Source: Solirubrobacter pauli (GTDB taxonomy: Bacteria > Actinomycetota > Thermoleophilia > Solirubrobacterales > Solirubrobacteraceae). Taken from it: a stretch of 64,000 nucleotides of DNA. The notes below the pieces were generated by a model. The model did not search any database, was not told the DNA's origin, and saw only the letters and a list, made by a program, of their open reading frames with translations. Where the stretch lies: assembly GCF_003633755.1 (NCBI RefSeq), contig NZ_RBIL01000001.1:2093426-2157425 (forward strand), written 5' to 3'. The translations under genes and the position numbers were made by a program. Positions 25,675-34,078 of this stretch are shown piece by piece. The stretch's first letter is position 1. Each line of letters opens with the position of its first letter.

Positions 25675-28600
25675 ATGCGCTCACGCGCACCCGTGGCGCT
25701 GCTGGCCTGCTTGGCCGGTCTTTGCGTCACTCCCGCGGCCGCTTCGGCCGCCGAGCCTCAGACCCTGGCGCCGTATTCGGTCGACGCGACGCCGAGCCAG
25801 GCCGCAGAGCTCAAGAAGCAGGGCTTCGACCTCGAAGAGGGCGGCGCCGACGGCTCGCCCGGCTCGCAGGAGCTCGAGTTCGTCGCCACGCCCAAGCAGG
25901 TCGACGCGCTCGAGGCCGACGGCTTCGACGTCGAGAAGCTGGCGATCGACGCGCCGAAGGCCAAGTCGGCCGCGCTCGGCGACAGCCCGAACCCGTACTT
26001 CAACGTCTACCGCTCCTACATGGAGCCGGGCGGCATCGCGGACGAGATGCGGGCCATCGCGGCCGCCAACCCCGACGTGATGAAGCTCGAGCAGATCGGC
26101 ACGTCGACGCTCGGCAAGCCGATCCTCGCCATCAAGATGACGGAGAACGCGCGCACGACGCCGGACGGCTCGCGCCCCGCGATGCTCTTCTCCGCCGTCA
26201 ACCACGCGCGCGAGTGGATCGCCGCCGAGATGGGCCGTCGTCTGCCGGGCTGGTTCGCCGCCAACAAGAACGACACCAAGATCCGCGAGCTGATCAAGAC
26301 GCGCGAGCTGTGGTTCCTGCCGATCCAGAACCCGGACGGCTACGACTTCACCTTCACCTGCGGCACCGGCGTCAACCAGGTCAACTGCGACTACCGCACG
26401 ACCTCGCCGAACAACCGCTTCTGGCGCAAGACGTTGCGTGACAACGACAACAACGGCGTCTACGGCAACAGCGGCGACGGCGTCGACCCGAACCGCAACT
26501 ACCCGTCCAAGCGCGGCATCGACGAAGAGGGCGCCACCAACAGCCCCGGCGGCGAGACCTACCGCGGCCCGTACGCGCTGTCGGAGCCCGAGAACCTCGC
26601 GGTCGACCGTCTCCAGCGTCGCGTCAAGTTCAACGCGAACATCAACTACCACTCCGCGGGCCAGCTGCTGCTGACGCCGGTTTCTTACACGACCGACTAC
26701 TACCCGCCCGACTCGACGCTGTTCGACGCCATCACCGGCACCGACGGCGACGAGGCCGTGTTCCCGTACCGCTCGCAGCACTCGTCGGACCTCTACGAGT
26801 CCAACGGCGACACGATCGACAACGCGTACATGAACTACGGCATCATCGGCTGGACGCCGGAGATGGACACGTGCGCGACGCTCGGCGAGCCCAGCGGCTG
26901 CAACCAGTTCGCCTCGCCGGACGACGAGGAGATCGTCCAGGCCGTCTTCAACAAGAACCTGGCCTTCGCGCTCAACATCGCGAACTCGCTGCCGAACCTC
27001 GGTCGCCCGAAGGAGTTCGACAACGATCCGAGCCACTACAAGATCAAGGCGACCCAGGACATCCAGCTCAACCGCTTCGATGTCTCCTACGGCACGCCGC
27101 AGGTGGTCGAGGCCACGGTCCGCAAGGAGCTCGGCCCGTCGTTCGTCACGGCCACGGTCGTCGGCCAGAGCGGCAACTTCACCGGCCGCATGGAGGCCGC
27201 CGGCCCCGGCGAGCGCTACAACGAGGTCAAGGGCTACTACTTCGAGCGCCGCCGCGCGACCATCCCGGCGACGATCGGCACCCGCGCGATCCAGGCCGGT
27301 GACATCGTCAACGTCATCGTCAAGGCCGGCGGTCTGCAGCAGGAGTTCCGCTACCGCGTCGAGGCCAAGCACATCGACACGACCAAGAAGCGCGTGCTCG
27401 TCGTCGCGGCCGAGGACTACACCGGCGTCTCGCCGAACGTGACCCCCGGCTACGACACGCAGGCCCGGTACCTCACCCAGCACGTCTCCGCCCTGGAGGC
27501 CGCCGGCTACGAGGTCTCGGTCTACAACATCGACGCGCCCCCGGTGAAGGGTGGCTCGCCGAGCACGTACATCCAGCCGGCGATCAAGTACCCGACCTAC
27601 ATCGGCGTGCTCTCGCACTTCGACGCCGTCAACTGGTACTCGGGCGACGACTTCGCCCCGCAGGACCTCGATCAGACCAGCCCGCGCCGTCCGACGTCGG
27701 CCACGGCCCAGACCGGCTCGCTCGAGATGAGCTCCTGGTCGCACAAGCTGATGCTCGAGATGCGCGACTACGCCAACGAGGGCGGCAAGCTCATCGTCGA
27801 CGGTCGCAACATCCACCAGGCGTACACGTCCACGAGCGCGTCGCTGTCGGCGACGGGTCCGTACACGTGGACCCCGGACAAGCTGTTCGGCTTCTTCTAC
27901 CCGCCGAACAACTCGGGCGACGACGACCTGGCGGGCACGGCCTACCAGCGCTCGCGCACGATCTCCAACGACACGTGGCAGAACTACCTCGGCGTCGTCG
28001 GCCGCCAGGCCGGCATCGGCGCCACGGGCACGAAGTTCGACACCGCCCCGGTGACCCCGAAGGCGGGCTCGTTCCTCGAGGGCATGTCGCCCTTCACGGT
28101 CGACGCGTCGGCCGGCAACGACCCGACGCAGAACGCCGACGGCACCCCGCTGCCGCTGGCCAAGTCGCCGCTGCGCCTGCGCAACTGGACCAGCGTCTCC
28201 ATCCAGGAGCCGCTGCGCCAGGAGACGGTCCAGGCCGACTACACCACGACCCCGGCCCAGTCCGCCAACGGTGGCGCGATCATCTCGACGCGTGACGCCG
28301 TGACGTTCGGCTTCGGCCTCGAGCAGGTCGACGAGACGACGCGCAACGAGCTCGTCAAGCGCGCCATGACGCACCTGCTGCCGGCGACGCCGGACACCAC
28401 CGCGCCGACCATCGTCGGCTGGAAGTACCCGACGCAGAACTGGCAGGGCACCCCGGCCGACCCGGTCGACCTGGAGCTGACGACCTACGACGAGCGCGGC
28501 GACATGAAGGAAGTCCGCCTGTTCGCCAACGGCGTCTACTACGCGACGACCACGGTCTACCCGTTCCAGTTCCGCTACACCCCGCCGGCCTCGGCCGTCG

Positions 28601-29454
28601 GCACCACGGTCCAGCTGACCGCCGAGTCCGTCGACGCCGCCGGCAACGTGGCCACCACCGGCACGCCGCTGAGCATCGTCGTCAACGCCGCTCCGGCGGG
28701 TGGCACGTTCACCCAGGCCCCGGAGCCGGTCGCCAACCCGTCCATCACGGGCACCCCGACCGTCGGCTCGACGCTCACCTGCGTCAACGGCGGCTTCCGC
28801 AACACGCCCACCAGCACCTCGGTGGCGTGGCTGCGTGACGGCGTCGTCATCTCCGGCGCCGCGATCAACACGTACGTCGTGACCAACAGCGACATCGGCC
28901 GCGACATCACGTGCCGCTACACGGCGTCCAACTCGGCCGGCTCGGTCGAGGCGACGTCGAGCCGTGTCACGGCTTCGGCCGCCGGCACGCAGGGCCCCGC
29001 CGGCCCGGCCGGCCCCACGGGTCCGACCGGCCCCGCCGGCCCGAAGGGCGACACCGGCTCCACCGGCTCCACCGGCCCGGCCGGCCCGACCGGCCCCGTC
29101 GGTCCGATCGGCGCCACCGGCCCGGTGGGTCCCGCGGGCCCGAAGGGTGACAAGGGCGACAAGGGCGACACGCCCAACGTCCGCGTGACCTGCGACCTGT
29201 CGGCCGACGGCAAGACGATCGTCTGCACGATCACCGCCGTCCCGCCGACCGGCTCGGGCGCCAAGGCGGCCAAGGCCAAGCTGACGGGCTCGATCCGCCT
29301 GCAGGGCTCCAAGAAGACCACCACCAAGTCCGGCAACGGCAAGGTGACCATGAAGCTGAAGTCGACCAAGAAGCTGAAGAAGGCTCCGAAGGTCGTCATC
29401 AAGGTCAAGGGCACCACCGGCAAGTCCGTCACCACGACGGTCACCGCCAAGTAG
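25675..29454 (+). CDS. Secreted M14 zinc carboxypeptidase with Ig-like and collagen-like regions
   Basis: A 1259-residue exported protease; start ATG at 25675 ([25 protein letters not shown]), signal peptide about 1-25, propeptide about 26-105. The M14 domain (about 105-450) has the zinc ligands H177 and E180 ([11 protein letters not shown]), H326 (NINYHSAGQ) and catalytic E396 (GWTPEMD). About 450-900 is a beta-rich and glutamine-amidotransferase-like region ([11 protein letters not shown]). Ig-like modules at about 905-1100 follow, then some 20 Gly-X-Y triplets (1104-1165) and a Lys-rich beta domain to the end. It trims C-terminal residues from peptides outside the cell; the collagen-like stalk and basic tail may hold it at the surface or in a matrix. 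No recognised sorting signal is present. Confidence 0.85.
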   Translation: MRSRAPVALLACLAGLCVTPAAASAAEPQTLAPYSVDATPSQAAELKKQGFDLEEGGADGSPGSQELEFVATPKQVDALEADGFDVEKLAIDAPKAKSAALGDSPNPYFNVYRSYMEPGGIADEMRAIAAANPDVMKLEQIGTSTLGKPILAIKMTENARTTPDGSRPAMLFSAVNHAREWIAAEMGRRLPGWFAANKNDTKIRELIKTRELWFLPIQNPDGYDFTFTCGTGVNQVNCDYRTTSPNNRFWRKTLRDNDNNGVYGNSGDGVDPNRNYPSKRGIDEEGATNSPGGETYRGPYALSEPENLAVDRLQRRVKFNANINYHSAGQLLLTPVSYTTDYYPPDSTLFDAITGTDGDEAVFPYRSQHSSDLYESNGDTIDNAYMNYGIIGWTPEMDTCATLGEPSGCNQFASPDDEEIVQAVFNKNLAFALNIANSLPNLGRPKEFDNDPSHYKIKATQDIQLNRFDVSYGTPQVVEATVRKELGPSFVTATVVGQSGNFTGRMEAAGPGERYNEVKGYYFERRRATIPATIGTRAIQAGDIVNVIVKAGGLQQEFRYRVEAKHIDTTKKRVLVVAAEDYTGVSPNVTPGYDTQARYLTQHVSALEAAGYEVSVYNIDAPPVKGGSPSTYIQPAIKYPTYIGVLSHFDAVNWYSGDDFAPQDLDQTSPRRPTSATAQTGSLEMSSWSHKLMLEMRDYANEGGKLIVDGRNIHQAYTSTSASLSATGPYTWTPDKLFGFFYPPNNSGDDDLAGTAYQRSRTISNDTWQNYLGVVGRQAGIGATGTKFDTAPVTPKAGSFLEGMSPFTVDASAGNDPTQNADGTPLPLAKSPLRLRNWTSVSIQEPLRQETVQADYTTTPAQSANGGAIISTRDAVTFGFGLEQVDETTRNELVKRAMTHLLPATPDTTAPTIVGWKYPTQNWQGTPADPVDLELTTYDERGDMKEVRLFANGVYYATTTVYPFQFRYTPPASAVGTTVQLTAESVDAAGNVATTGTPLSIVVNAAPAGGTFTQAPEPVANPSITGTPTVGSTLTCVNGGFRNTPTSTSVAWLRDGVVISGAAINTYVVTNSDIGRDITCRYTASNSAGSVEATSSRVTASAAGTQGPAGPAGPTGPTGPAGPKGDTGSTGSTGPAGPTGPVGPIGATGPVGPAGPKGDKGDKGDTPNVRVTCDLSADGKTIVCTITAVPPTGSGAKAAKAKLTGSIRLQGSKKTTTKSGNGKVTMKLKSTKKLKKAPKVVIKVKGTTGKSVTTTVTAK
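28984..29169 (+). repeat. Collagen-like Gly-X-Y coding repeat
   Basis: About 20 consecutive Gly-X-Y triplets, mostly GPA, GPT, GPV and GPK, ending in GDKGDKGD. Glycine is unbroken at every third residue. Such stretches can trimerise into a collagen-like triple helix. Confidence 0.8.
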
Positions 29455-29477
29455 CCCGCCTCAGCATCCGCTGAAGC

Positions 29478-29518
29478 GAACGCGAGGGCCCCGCCGCGAG
29501 GCGGGGCCCTCCGCGTTT
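29478..29518. terminator. Strong bidirectional terminator
   Basis: GAGGGCCCCGCC, loop GCGA, GGCGGGGCCCTC (perfect 12-bp stem, 29484-29511), extended with one bulge by AACGCG/CGCGTT and followed by TTT. It separates the convergent M14 and ArsR-type genes. Confidence 0.8.
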
Positions 29519-30125
29519 AGACGGCGCGCTTGAAGTGCAGGACCGCGAACTCGGTCGGGAACACCTCGGTGCCTGACTCGTTGTGCCGAGCAGCGCTCTC
29601 CTCGGCGATCGCCAGGGCCTGCTCCTGCGTCTTGGCCAGAAGCTTGTTGAGCTTCTTGAAGGCTTTCTCGTCGAGCTCGAGCGGCGTGCGGTTGAGCACG
29701 ACGTCAGGGTCCTGCAGGTGGCCGGCGTCGGCGGCTCCGCCGAGGTCGGTGACGAGGTCGGTCAGCGTCTCGCCGGCGAGCTCACCGCGGAGCCCGGACG
29801 GCAGGGTGCGCCACTGGTCGTCGTCGAGGTTCGGGCGTGCGGTCGCCCGGTAGAAGTGCTGCAGGGCGCCGCGACGCGGCTCCGTGCGCACGAGCTCGAC
29901 GCAGTCGTAGTCGCGGAGCATCCGCACGTGGTAGCTGACGACGCCGAGCGGCGCGCCGAGCTCCACCGCGAGATCGCCAGGGCTGGCGACACGCTCGCCC
30001 AGTCGCTGCAGGATGCGCGCGCGCAACGGGTGCGCGAGCGCCTTCGCGATCCGGGCTTCCGAGGTCTCCCCCGGTGGTCTCGTCCGTCCGGACGTACCGG
30101 ACGGGGTTGATGAACTGGTGGGCAT
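29517..30125 (-). CDS. ArsR-type winged-helix transcriptional regulator
   Basis: A 202-residue regulator from the ATG at 30125 (MPTSSSTPSGT); a TTG at 30137 is also possible. Residues about 25-85 are the winged helix (ALAHPLRARILQRLGERVASPGDLAVELGAPLGVVSYHVRMLRDYDCVELV). The remaining 115 residues are a predicted alpha-helical domain of unknown role (LDEKAFKKLNKLLAKTQEQALAIAEESAAR). It lacks the Cys pair of metal-sensing ArsR, so a non-metal signal or a purely structural role is likely. It is divergent from the structured gene-free region to its right. Target unknown. Confidence 0.8.
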   Translation of the reverse strand: MPTSSSTPSGTSGRTRPPGETSEARIAKALAHPLRARILQRLGERVASPGDLAVELGAPLGVVSYHVRMLRDYDCVELVRTEPRRGALQHFYRATARPNLDDDQWRTLPSGLRGELAGETLTDLVTDLGGAADAGHLQDPDVVLNRTPLELDEKAFKKLNKLLAKTQEQALAIAEESAARHNESGTEVFPTEFAVLHFKRAV

Positions 30126-30223
30126 GGTCGACCGCAAGCCTACCCGTCAGAGGACTTACCACCCTTCGACGATTGACGGACATGCGCCAAGTCGCTGGTT
30201 GACCACTCCTTCTGACTGCTGCA

Positions 30224-30237
30224 TGAAACCGGTTTCA
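30224..30237. promoter_or_regulatory. LacI-type operator-like palindrome
   Basis: TGAAACCGGTTTCA is a perfect 14-bp palindrome with the central CG and flanking AAAC/GTTT pattern typical of LacI/GalR operators. It lies about 100 bases upstream of the ArsR-type gene start. No LacI-family gene is in the window. Confidence 0.4.
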
Positions 30238-30240
30238 GCC

Positions 30241-30449
30241 GGGCAACGCATTCAGTGTGGTGGGGACACCTTGCGCTTGAGCCACGGGTCTGTTTACGAT
30301 CTTCATGCCTAGCCGGTCGGCATCCCTCACGGACCCCCCGAAAGAGCGACCCCTGCCGACCTCCCGCTCGGACCTGACCAGTCCAGCCCCCCGGCTGTAA
30401 GAGCGGCACCTCAGGCTGAGGGAGGGTCGGCGGTGCGCCGGCCCTCCCT
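30241..30449 (+). ncRNA. Candidate structured RNA in a gene-free region
   Basis: No convincing protein is encoded in 30138-30657. The stretch has stacked secondary structure on the plus strand: GGTG-GGGA-CACC with a GNRA tetraloop (30259-30270), ATGCC-9-GGCAT (30305-30323) enclosed by GGGTC/GACCC (30286-30336), then a 14-bp terminator hairpin at 30419-30449. A terminator here cannot serve either flanking gene: the ArsR-type gene points away and the alcohol dehydrogenase starts downstream. So a short transcript starting near the palindrome at 30224 is implied. No match to a named RNA family could be made from the sequence. Confidence 0.3.
30419..30449 (+). terminator. Orphan terminator hairpin
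   Basis: A continuous 14-bp stem (AGGGAGGG-TC-GGCG paired with CGCC-GG-CCCTCCCT, one G-U pair), loop GTG, followed by TTCATCTC. It is among the strongest hairpins in the window and has no upstream protein gene on its strand since 29454. Confidence 0.6.
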
Positions 30450-30657
30450 TCATCTCGAGACCGGACGCGCGCCACGGGCGCGCTGAGACGGGCGCGGCGC
30501 ACGCCGATTCAGCGGCGGATCGCCGGCCGGATTGCGTTGACTCCGCAGATTGTCGACGAGAACATGAGCTTCAGCGCGCGCGTCGGAAATGTGAGGGACG
30601 GACCGCGTCGACGTCCTTGAACGTGGTCGCACGTCGCAGACAGTTGACAATGGGTGG

Positions 30658-31686
30658 ATGCGCGCCGCCGTCATGCACTCGTTCGGATCACCCCTGTCGC
30701 TCGAGACCGTCCCGGATCCCGTCGCCGCTCCCGACGGCGCGGTCGTCAAGGTCCTCGCGACCGGCGTCTGCCGCTCCGACTGGCACGGCTGGGTCGGGCA
30801 CGACCCGTCGATCGTCCTCCCACACGTCCCCGGCCATGAGCTGTGCGGCGAAGTCGTCTCGGTCGGCTCCGAGGTGCACGGCATCACCGTCGGCGACCGC
30901 GTGACCGTCCCGTTCTGCTGCGGCTGCGGCGTCTGCGAGCCGTGCCGCACCGGCGAGACGCAGGTGTGCGAGCGCGACATCCAGCCGGGCTTCACGATCT
31001 GGGGCTCGTTCGCGGAGCTCGTCGCCCTGCCGCGCGCGGACCTGAACCTCGTGCGGGTCCCTCCCGAGCTGTCGTCGGTCGACGCCGCTTCGCTCGGCTG
31101 CCGCTTCATGACCGCCTGGGCCGCGCTGCACGTCCACGCCCGCGTCCAAGCCGGCGAGTGGGTCGCGGTCCATGGCTGCGGTGGCGTCGGCCTGGCCGCG
31201 GTGATGATCGCGGTCGCCGCCGGCGCGCAGGTGATCGCGGTCGACATCGACGAGCGCAAGCTGGCCCGGGCGCGCGAGCTCGGCGCGGTCGCGGCCGTCT
31301 CCTCCGACGTCGTCGAGACGATCGTCGACCTCACCGGCGGGGGCGCCCACGTGTCCCTCGACGCGCTGGGCTCGACGGTCACGTGCGTGAACTCGGTGAC
31401 CTGCCTGCGCCGGCGCGGCCGGCACGCGCAGGTCGGGCTGCTGCTGGGCGACCAAGCTGCACCGCAAGTCCCGATGGGGCGCGTGATCGCGCGCGAGCTG
31501 CAGGTGCTCGGCGTGCACGGGATGGCCGTCCGGCACTATGACGGGATGCTTCGCGCGGTCGCCGCCGGCTCCGTGCGCCCGGGCGAGCTGGTCGCCAAGA
31601 CGATCGGGCTGGACGAGGTGAGCGCCGAGGTCGAGTCGATGGGCTCGTTCGCGCAGGAAGGTGTCACCGTGGTGGTGCCGACATGA
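30658..31686 (+). CDS. Zinc-dependent alcohol dehydrogenase
   Basis: A 342-residue medium-chain dehydrogenase. GHE near residue 60 and the catalytic-zinc Cys in TGVCRSDWHG are present, along with the structural-zinc set CCGCGVCEPCRTGETQVCER (about residues 85-105). The nucleotide fold is GCGGVGLAAVMIA near 175-190 with VDIDERK after strand two, which indicates NAD(H). The substrate is not evident. It overlaps the acyl-CoA dehydrogenase gene by 4 bases (ATGA), so the two probably act in one catabolic route, for example oxidising an alcohol on the way to a dicarboxylyl- or acyl-CoA. The start codon has only a weak Shine-Dalgarno (GGGTGG). Confidence 0.85.
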   Translation: MRAAVMHSFGSPLSLETVPDPVAAPDGAVVKVLATGVCRSDWHGWVGHDPSIVLPHVPGHELCGEVVSVGSEVHGITVGDRVTVPFCCGCGVCEPCRTGETQVCERDIQPGFTIWGSFAELVALPRADLNLVRVPPELSSVDAASLGCRFMTAWAALHVHARVQAGEWVAVHGCGGVGLAAVMIAVAAGAQVIAVDIDERKLARARELGAVAAVSSDVVETIVDLTGGGAHVSLDALGSTVTCVNSVTCLRRRGRHAQVGLLLGDQAAPQVPMGRVIARELQVLGVHGMAVRHYDGMLRAVAAGSVRPGELVAKTIGLDEVSAEVESMGSFAQEGVTVVVPT

Positions 31687-32840
31687 CCGACTTCTACCTG
31701 CTCGACGAGAAGCTCACCGACGACGAGCGTGGCATCCGGGACCGGCTGCGCGCGTTCTGCGAGGCGGAGATCACGCCCGTGATCAACGGCTACTGGGAGC
31801 GGGCCGAGTTCCCGCTGCAGCTGGTGCCGAAGATCGCGACGCTCCAGATGGCGGGCGGGACCATCGAGGGGTACGGCTGTCCCGGGATGAGCGCGACCGC
31901 GGCCGGGCTGGTCTCCATGGAGTGGGCGCGCGCCGACGGGAGCATGGGCACGTTCTACGGCGTGCACTCGAACCTCGCCATGCAGTCGATCGCGCTGCTC
32001 GGCTCCGACGAGCAGAAGGAGCGCTGGCTGCCGCCGATGGCCGATCTGGACGCGATCGGCGCCTTCGCGCTCACCGAGCCCGACCACGGCAGCGACGCCG
32101 TGCACCTGGAGACGAGCGTGCGCCGGGACGGTGACGAGCACGTCATCAACGGCCGCAAGCGCTGGATCGGCAACGCGAGCATCGCCGACGTCGTGATCGT
32201 GTGGGCGCGCGACGAGGACGGCCACGTCGGTGGCTACCTGGTCGAGAAGGGCACGCCCGGGTTCGAGGCGACCGTCATGACCGGCAAGACCGCGCTGCGG
32301 GCCGTCTGGCAGGCCGACATCACGCTCACCGACGTCCGCGTCCCGGTCGAGAACCGGCTGCCGGGCGGCCGGAACTTCCGCGACGTCGCGGGCGTGCTCT
32401 CCCGCACCCGCTACACGGTCGCCTGGCGCGCGCTCGGGATGGCGCTCGCGGCCTACGAGGCCGCGCTCGCCTACGCCCGGCAACGCGAGCAGTTCGGCAA
32501 GCCGATCGCGAGCTACCAGCTCGTGCAGGACAAGCTCAGCCGCATGCTCGCCGAGATCACCGCGATGCAGCTGCTGTGCCTGCGCCTCTCGGAGCTCGCC
32601 GAGGACGGCCGCCTCACCGCCGGCATGGCGTCGCTGGCGAAGATGAACCACGCCGCGAAGGCCCGGGAGATCGTCGGCATGGCCCGCGACATCCTCGGCG
32701 GCAACGGCATCCTGCTCGAGAACCACGTCGCGCGCCAGCACGCCGACATGGAGGCGATCTTCACCTTCGAGGGCACGGACTCGATCCAGGCCCTGATCGT
32801 GGCCCGTGAGATCACGGGCCACAATGCGATAACTACGTGA
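31683..32840 (+). CDS. Acyl-CoA dehydrogenase, glutaryl-CoA dehydrogenase-like
   Basis: A 385-residue FAD flavoprotein oxidising an acyl-CoA and passing electrons to ETF. Motifs: IGAFALTEPDHGSDAV (FAD/substrate binding), YARQREQFGKPIASYQLVQDKL, and FEGTDSIQALIVAREITG, where the Glu of FEGT is the catalytic base of the glutaryl-CoA group. It is convergent with a second family member and overlaps it by 8 bases. Sequence differences from that paralogue (EPDHGSDAV versus EPDAGSNPA) suggest different substrates. Confidence 0.85.
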   Translation: MTDFYLLDEKLTDDERGIRDRLRAFCEAEITPVINGYWERAEFPLQLVPKIATLQMAGGTIEGYGCPGMSATAAGLVSMEWARADGSMGTFYGVHSNLAMQSIALLGSDEQKERWLPPMADLDAIGAFALTEPDHGSDAVHLETSVRRDGDEHVINGRKRWIGNASIADVVIVWARDEDGHVGGYLVEKGTPGFEATVMTGKTALRAVWQADITLTDVRVPVENRLPGGRNFRDVAGVLSRTRYTVAWRALGMALAAYEAALAYARQREQFGKPIASYQLVQDKLSRMLAEITAMQLLCLRLSELAEDGRLTAGMASLAKMNHAAKAREIVGMARDILGGNGILLENHVARQHADMEAIFTFEGTDSIQALIVAREITGHNAITT

Positions 32841-34017
32841 ACGCCGGCAGGCCCGTGATGGCCTGCCCGAGGATCAGCGTGTGCATCTCGTGCGTGCCCT
32901 CGTACGTGAGCACCGACTCGAGGTTGTTGGCGTGGCGCAGCACCGGGTACTCGAGCGTGACGCCGTTCGCGCCGAGGATCGTCCGCGCGGTGCGGGCGAC
33001 GTCGATCGCGGTCGAGACGTTGTGGTACTTGCCGTATGACACCTGCTCGGTGCGCAGCGTCCCGGCGTCCTTCATCCGGCCCAGATGCAGCGCGAGCAGC
33101 GTCGAGTTCGAGACCTTCACGGCCATGTCGACGAGCTTGGCCTGCGTGAGCTGGTAGCCGGCGATCGGCTTCTCGAACTGCACGCGGGTCTTCGCGTAGT
33201 CCAGCGCCGCCTCGTAGCACGCGCGCGCGGCGCCCGCGGCCCCGAACACGATCCCGAAGCGCGCCTCGTTCAGGCAGCTGAGCGGCGCCCGCAGCGACGT
33301 CGCCTCCGGCAGGCGGTTGGTCTCCGGCACCTCGACGTTGTCGAGCACGAGCTCGCTGGTCACCGACGCGCGCAGCGACAGCTTGCCGTGCATCACCGGC
33401 GCGCTGAACCCGGGCGTGCCCCGCTCGACGAGGAAGCCGTTGACCTTGCCCTCCTCGGTGCGCGCCCACACGACGGCCACGTCGGCCAGCGAGCCGTTGG
33501 TGATCCACATCTTGGTGCCGTTGAGCACCCAGCCCGTGTCCGTCCGCTTGGCCCGCGTGCGCATCGCCGCGGGGTTGGACCCGGCGTCCGGCTCGGTCAG
33601 CCCGAAGCAGCCGATCAGCTCGCCCTCGGCCATCCCCGGCAGCCAGCGCTGCTTCTGCTCCTCGCTGCCCCAGCGGTGGATGGCGAACATCGCCAGCGAC
33701 CCCTGGACCGAGCAGAACGACCGCAGGCCGGAGTCGCCGGCCTCGAGCTCCAGGCAGGTCAGGCCGTACGCCGTCGCCGACGCGCCCGCGCACCCGTAGC
33801 CCTCCAGGTGCATGCCCAGCAGGCCGAGCTGCCCGAGATCCCGACCGATCCCGTCCGGCAGGGAGCCCGCCTCGAAGTGCTCAGCCACCACCGGCAGGAA
33901 CTTCTCCCGCACGTACTGGCGGACGGTGCTGCGGATCAGCCGCTCCTCGTCGTCGAGCTGCGCGTCCAGCGCGATCGGATCGAGCGGGTCGAACGTCGGG
34001 AGGGTGGCGGTGGACAT
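32833..34017 (-). CDS. gcdH: Glutaryl-CoA dehydrogenase
   Basis: A 394-residue acyl-CoA dehydrogenase, start ATG at 34017 (MSTATLPTFDPLDPIALDAQL) with a GGGAGG site just upstream; the in-frame extension to 34053 lacks a good ribosome site. CFGLTEPDAGSNPAAMRTRAKR, TRVQFEKPIAGYQLTQAKL and the C-terminal YEGTHEMHTLILGQAITG closely follow glutaryl-CoA dehydrogenases, which oxidise and decarboxylate glutaryl-CoA to crotonyl-CoA in lysine, tryptophan and aromatic breakdown. It is the closer of the two neighbours to canonical GcdH. It lies downstream of, and opposite to, the alcohol dehydrogenase pair. Confidence 0.85.
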   Translation of the reverse strand: MSTATLPTFDPLDPIALDAQLDDEERLIRSTVRQYVREKFLPVVAEHFEAGSLPDGIGRDLGQLGLLGMHLEGYGCAGASATAYGLTCLELEAGDSGLRSFCSVQGSLAMFAIHRWGSEEQKQRWLPGMAEGELIGCFGLTEPDAGSNPAAMRTRAKRTDTGWVLNGTKMWITNGSLADVAVVWARTEEGKVNGFLVERGTPGFSAPVMHGKLSLRASVTSELVLDNVEVPETNRLPEATSLRAPLSCLNEARFGIVFGAAGAARACYEAALDYAKTRVQFEKPIAGYQLTQAKLVDMAVKVSNSTLLALHLGRMKDAGTLRTEQVSYGKYHNVSTAIDVARTARTILGANGVTLEYPVLRHANNLESVLTYEGTHEMHTLILGQAITGLPAFT

Positions 34018-34039
34018 GCCTCCCAGGGTACGCCTCACC

Positions 34040-34068
34040 GGCTCGCCGGGCACATGGCCCGGCGAGCC
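34040..34068 (-). terminator. Terminator after the S15 peptidase gene
   Basis: GGCTCGCCGGG, loop CACATGG, CCCGGCGAGCC: perfect 11-bp stem 10 bases downstream of the S15 stop, in the gap before gcdH on the same strand. Confidence 0.7.
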
Positions 34069-34078
34069 GTTGAGCGAG

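Noticed and set aside
25681-28374. An 897-codon minus-strand frame opposite the M14 peptidase gene
   Set aside because: Composition is Arg/Val/Asp-rich with no motif, and the plus-strand frame has a complete catalytic domain. It is a GC-bias shadow.
30241-30340. c-di-GMP-I (GEMM) riboswitch
   Set aside because: GCCACGGGTCT and AGCCGG resemble its 3' part, but the conserved GACGCAAAGCC core and the GAAA-capped P2 hairpin are absent. Kept only as an unnamed structured RNA candidate.
30241-30449. c-di-AMP (ydaO), tmRNA, RNase P or SRP RNA
   Set aside because: None of the diagnostic conserved stretches of these families is visible on either strand.
32833-32840. A frameshift or gene break at the convergent acyl-CoA dehydrogenase ends
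   Set aside because: Both proteins keep complete C-terminal motifs; the 8-base overlap is a normal tail-to-tail arrangement.
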